This document shows positions 15,301 to 16,106 of a stretch of DNA of 16,106 nucleotides, piece by piece; within the stretch, counting starts at the first letter, position 1; each line of letters opens with the position of its first letter. Source of the stretch: Acidobacteriaceae bacterium (GTDB taxonomy: Bacteria; Acidobacteriota; Vicinamibacteria; Vicinamibacterales; CAVVIG01); assembly GCA_031274845.1 (NCBI GenBank), contig JAISPN010000223.1, positions 1 through 16,106 of the forward strand, in the 5' to 3' direction. The notes under the pieces were generated by a model. That model did no database searches. It was given only the letters and a program-made list of their open reading frames with translations, and was not told the origin of the DNA. The position numbers and the translations under genes were made by a program.

Positions 15301-15600
15301 GAAGCGGTCGCGGACGGCAACAACGCGGTCGCCGCGGATCCGTCATATGCCGCGGTTTACGATCTGCTCGGCGCCGCGCACACCAAACGCGGCGACGCCA
15401 CTCTCGCGCGCCAGCAGTTCCTGACCTCGCTCCGCTTCAACGCGCACGACAGCACCGCCTACACCAATCTCGGCGTCTTGGAACTCGCCGCCGGCAACCG
15501 CGACCGCGCCGCTAATTATTTTGCTGAAGCGTTGTGGCTCGAACCTGATTCCGTACCAGCCCGCGCCGGACTCTCTGAAGCGCGCGCGGCGAAACCGTAA
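12391..15600 (+). CDS. Fused MFS-like membrane domain, spermidine-synthase-like methyltransferase-fold domain and TPR tail
   Basis: 1069 residues with a GTG start placed directly before the first membrane segment. Two homologous membrane halves are evident: LSGVAGLIYEVCWTRLL (11-27) against LSGFGALLHEIAWTRIL (260-276), and GTLYAANTIGAATGSLLAGF (152-171) against GSVYAINTLGAVSGSLAAGF (401-420). A charged loop of about 205-248 joins them. A Rossmann domain follows: VGLGSGATAGA (567-577), VIEISPEVVE (588-597) and VGDGR (619-623). Then comes SEPSNPWIAGVAALFTEEFF (638-657), where true spermidine synthases have a catalytic Asp in a DxxDP-like motif. The C-terminal part (about 830-1065) is TPR-like, clearest at 950-1060. 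Polyamine synthesis is therefore unlikely. I infer a membrane-anchored SAM-binding protein or transporter of unknown substrate. It probably shares a transcript with the L,D-transpeptidase gene. Confidence 0.85.
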   Translation: MSSIFLFVYTLSGVAGLIYEVCWTRLLTQYIGHTTAAASTVVAAFMGGLALGASAGGALASRLSPRHALRAYALLELLVVGLAVALPFELVAVTPLLGSAYQNGDASALFPVLRLGACLVMITLPAVALGATFPMAIRWFARTARNVARASGTLYAANTIGAATGSLLAGFVFIPSLGISASIRIGVLASIGAAAGALVLYVRSHGDAEQPVEDDDAAPRNAGGDAQKKRSAKHTTVSAERPAQTHSLDPRFIAAGVLALSGFGALLHEIAWTRILALVLGPTIYAFSAAVAAVIAGTALGSSLGTWIAGRSERPGFWLALVLTLGALATTITAVLAGGYIPRSVAQELTVAPNLFDLLVQQTAWLSTSLVLPTSACLGAAFPLALALCGASNVSAPRRFGSVYAINTLGAVSGSLAAGFFFIPRLGLQPTLSIATACFIVAALIVLSDVVLPTRARIIAVGGIVIASAVLLLQPAWDRELLASGVYLYAPDVPPGLDREALLKAGDLLYYREGAAATVSVKRLTGTTTLAVDGKVDASNRRDMLTQKLIAHLPLLIHRAAKKVAIVGLGSGATAGAALQHPVERVDVIEISPEVVEASQFFVNENRHALSDPRLRMIVGDGRSHLLLSDEKYDVIISEPSNPWIAGVAALFTEEFFAGVKARLTPDGIVCQWAHTYNISDADLRRIVSTFRSVFPEGTAWLVGGDDVLLIASNAPLADRISQIANEWPAEAAADLDSLAVRDPFSLLSLYAAGPQELARYTANAEPYSDDRMTLEFSAPRELRQPDAAGNSSAIESLFNEETAPIAVRTAKEKAGATEWRNRAAMLAKSDVDALAYDDYIQALQIDASDTTALDGLVTTALVLRRASDGLAWVKAFMQNRPPSAAASVAMSRLMAASGAREDAIAEATRARALAPSTSAPLEQLAELYADASNTEQLAAIVDDLKHLAPTKAATHYYSAALALLGGQLDEAVADGNNAVAADPSYAAVYDLLGAAHTKRGDATLARQQFLTSLRFNAHDSTAYTNLGVLELAAGNRDRAANYFAEALWLEPDSVPARAGLSEARAAKP

Positions 15601-16071
15601 CTACCGGCGTTTCTTTCCCAGCGCAACGACGATGTCGTATTCGGATTCGGCGACCGGCTGAATCGAAAGACGGCTCCCTTTCTTCGTCACCATCATCTGC
15701 TCGAGCCCCGGCGTCTCTTTGAGCATCTCGAGCGGCACGATCGCGGGAAACGTCGCGACGTAGCCGATGTCGACCATGTACCAGATCGGGTTCTCTTTCG
15801 TGCTCTTCTCGTCGTAGTAGCGGTGCCCCTTCTTGAGCGCGAAGCGATCCGGATAACCCGCCCGCACGATTTCGGCAAGGCCAGTCACGCCGGACGGCTC
15901 GGCGTTCGAGGCGTAGAACAACACCCCGTCACCCACCTGCATGTCGTCGCGGAGAAAATTCCGCGCCTGAAAGTTCCGCACGCCTTCCCAGCTCGTTGTC
16001 TTGTCGCGTTTCAAATCGTCAATCGTGTACGCGGACGGCTCGCACTTCATCAACCAGTATCGCCGGGGCAA
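15601..16071 (-). CDS. EVE-domain protein
   Basis: 156 residues, a single EVE (PUA-like) domain. The N-terminus RYWLMKCEP matches the family's YWLxKSEP opening. WEGVRNFQARNFLRDDMQVGDGVLFY (residues about 28-53, in outline), then YASNAEPSGVTGLAEIV and ENPIWYMVDIGY follow in the usual order. EVE domains read modified bases in DNA or RNA, and stand-alone bacterial members resemble human THYN1; a cytoplasmic nucleic-acid-binding role is likely. The start is TTG (16071-16069). A TGA stop lies immediately upstream in frame, GGAG lies seven bases before it, and an ATG start at residue 8 would remove the first conserved strand. Its stop is directly adjacent to the stop of the convergent fusion gene. 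Confidence 0.92.
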   Translation of the reverse strand: MPRRYWLMKCEPSAYTIDDLKRDKTTSWEGVRNFQARNFLRDDMQVGDGVLFYASNAEPSGVTGLAEIVRAGYPDRFALKKGHRYYDEKSTKENPIWYMVDIGYVATFPAIVPLEMLKETPGLEQMMVTKKGSRLSIQPVAESEYDIVVALGKKRR

Positions 16072-16078
16072 TCAGGAT

Positions 16079-16082
16079 CTCC
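16079..16082 (-). promoter_or_regulatory. Ribosome binding site deciding the TTG start of the EVE gene
   Basis: GGAG, part of GAGGAGA on the minus strand, sits seven bases upstream of the TTG codon at 16071. No other start codon in the frame has a comparable site. Confidence 0.6.
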
Positions 16083-16106
16083 TCGTGAGTGAGACGTCGT
16101 GGCGAC

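Noticed and set aside
1..16106. CRISPR array, tRNA/rRNA genes, insertion sequences, prophage or toxin-antitoxin genes
   Set aside because: None could be recognised: no spaced repeats, no cloverleaf-like segment, no transposase, integrase or phage product in any frame read.

Overview
The window is GC-rich and gene-dense, and reads as a chromosomal segment of an Acidobacteriota-like bacterium, most plausibly Vicinamibacteria (subdivision 6). That placement is inferred from gene content and style: exported NHL-propeller and DUF4159 proteins, a DUF2934 mini-protein, a fused membrane/spermidine-synthase-like/TPR protein, and frequent Sec signal peptides. No tRNA, rRNA, CRISPR array, insertion sequence or phage gene was seen, and no gap between genes exceeds 200 bases.

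Layout. Bases 1-393 hold the C-terminal PDZ end of an M61-type peptidase (+). From 7625 down to 437 runs a minus-strand block. In transcription order it encodes a large exported double beta-helix protein (pectate-lyase-3/GH55-like), a DUF4159 protein, two tandem paralogous exported NHL beta-propellers, and a GlcD-type FAD-linked oxidase. Divergent from it (+) lie a DUF2934 protein and an unusual ExeA-like ATPase fused through one membrane segment to a periplasmic SPOR domain. A PEBP-family exported protein (-) diverges from an EF-P-like factor of the YeiP/EfpL type (+). Next come an exported alpha/beta hydrolase (-), a murein L,D-transpeptidase (+), a 1069-residue MFS-like/spermidine-synthase-like/TPR fusion (+) and an EVE-domain protein (-) whose stop codon abuts that of the fusion.

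Functional reading. Most products act in the envelope or outside the cell: putative polysaccharide-directed beta-helix, propellers, peptidoglycan transpeptidase, SPOR protein, PEBP and hydrolase. EF-P, the FAD oxidase and the EVE protein are cytoplasmic. I see no complete classical defence, secretion or biosynthetic cluster.

The points most worth a second look are four. The propeller pair: one copy keeps residues resembling the metal and catalytic site of peptidyl-alpha-hydroxyglycine amidating lyase (PAL), while its neighbour has lost most of them and gained a Gly-rich loop. The ATPase: its Walker B acidic pair is Asn-Asn and it is SPOR-fused. The EfpL-like EF-P. The double beta-helix protein.
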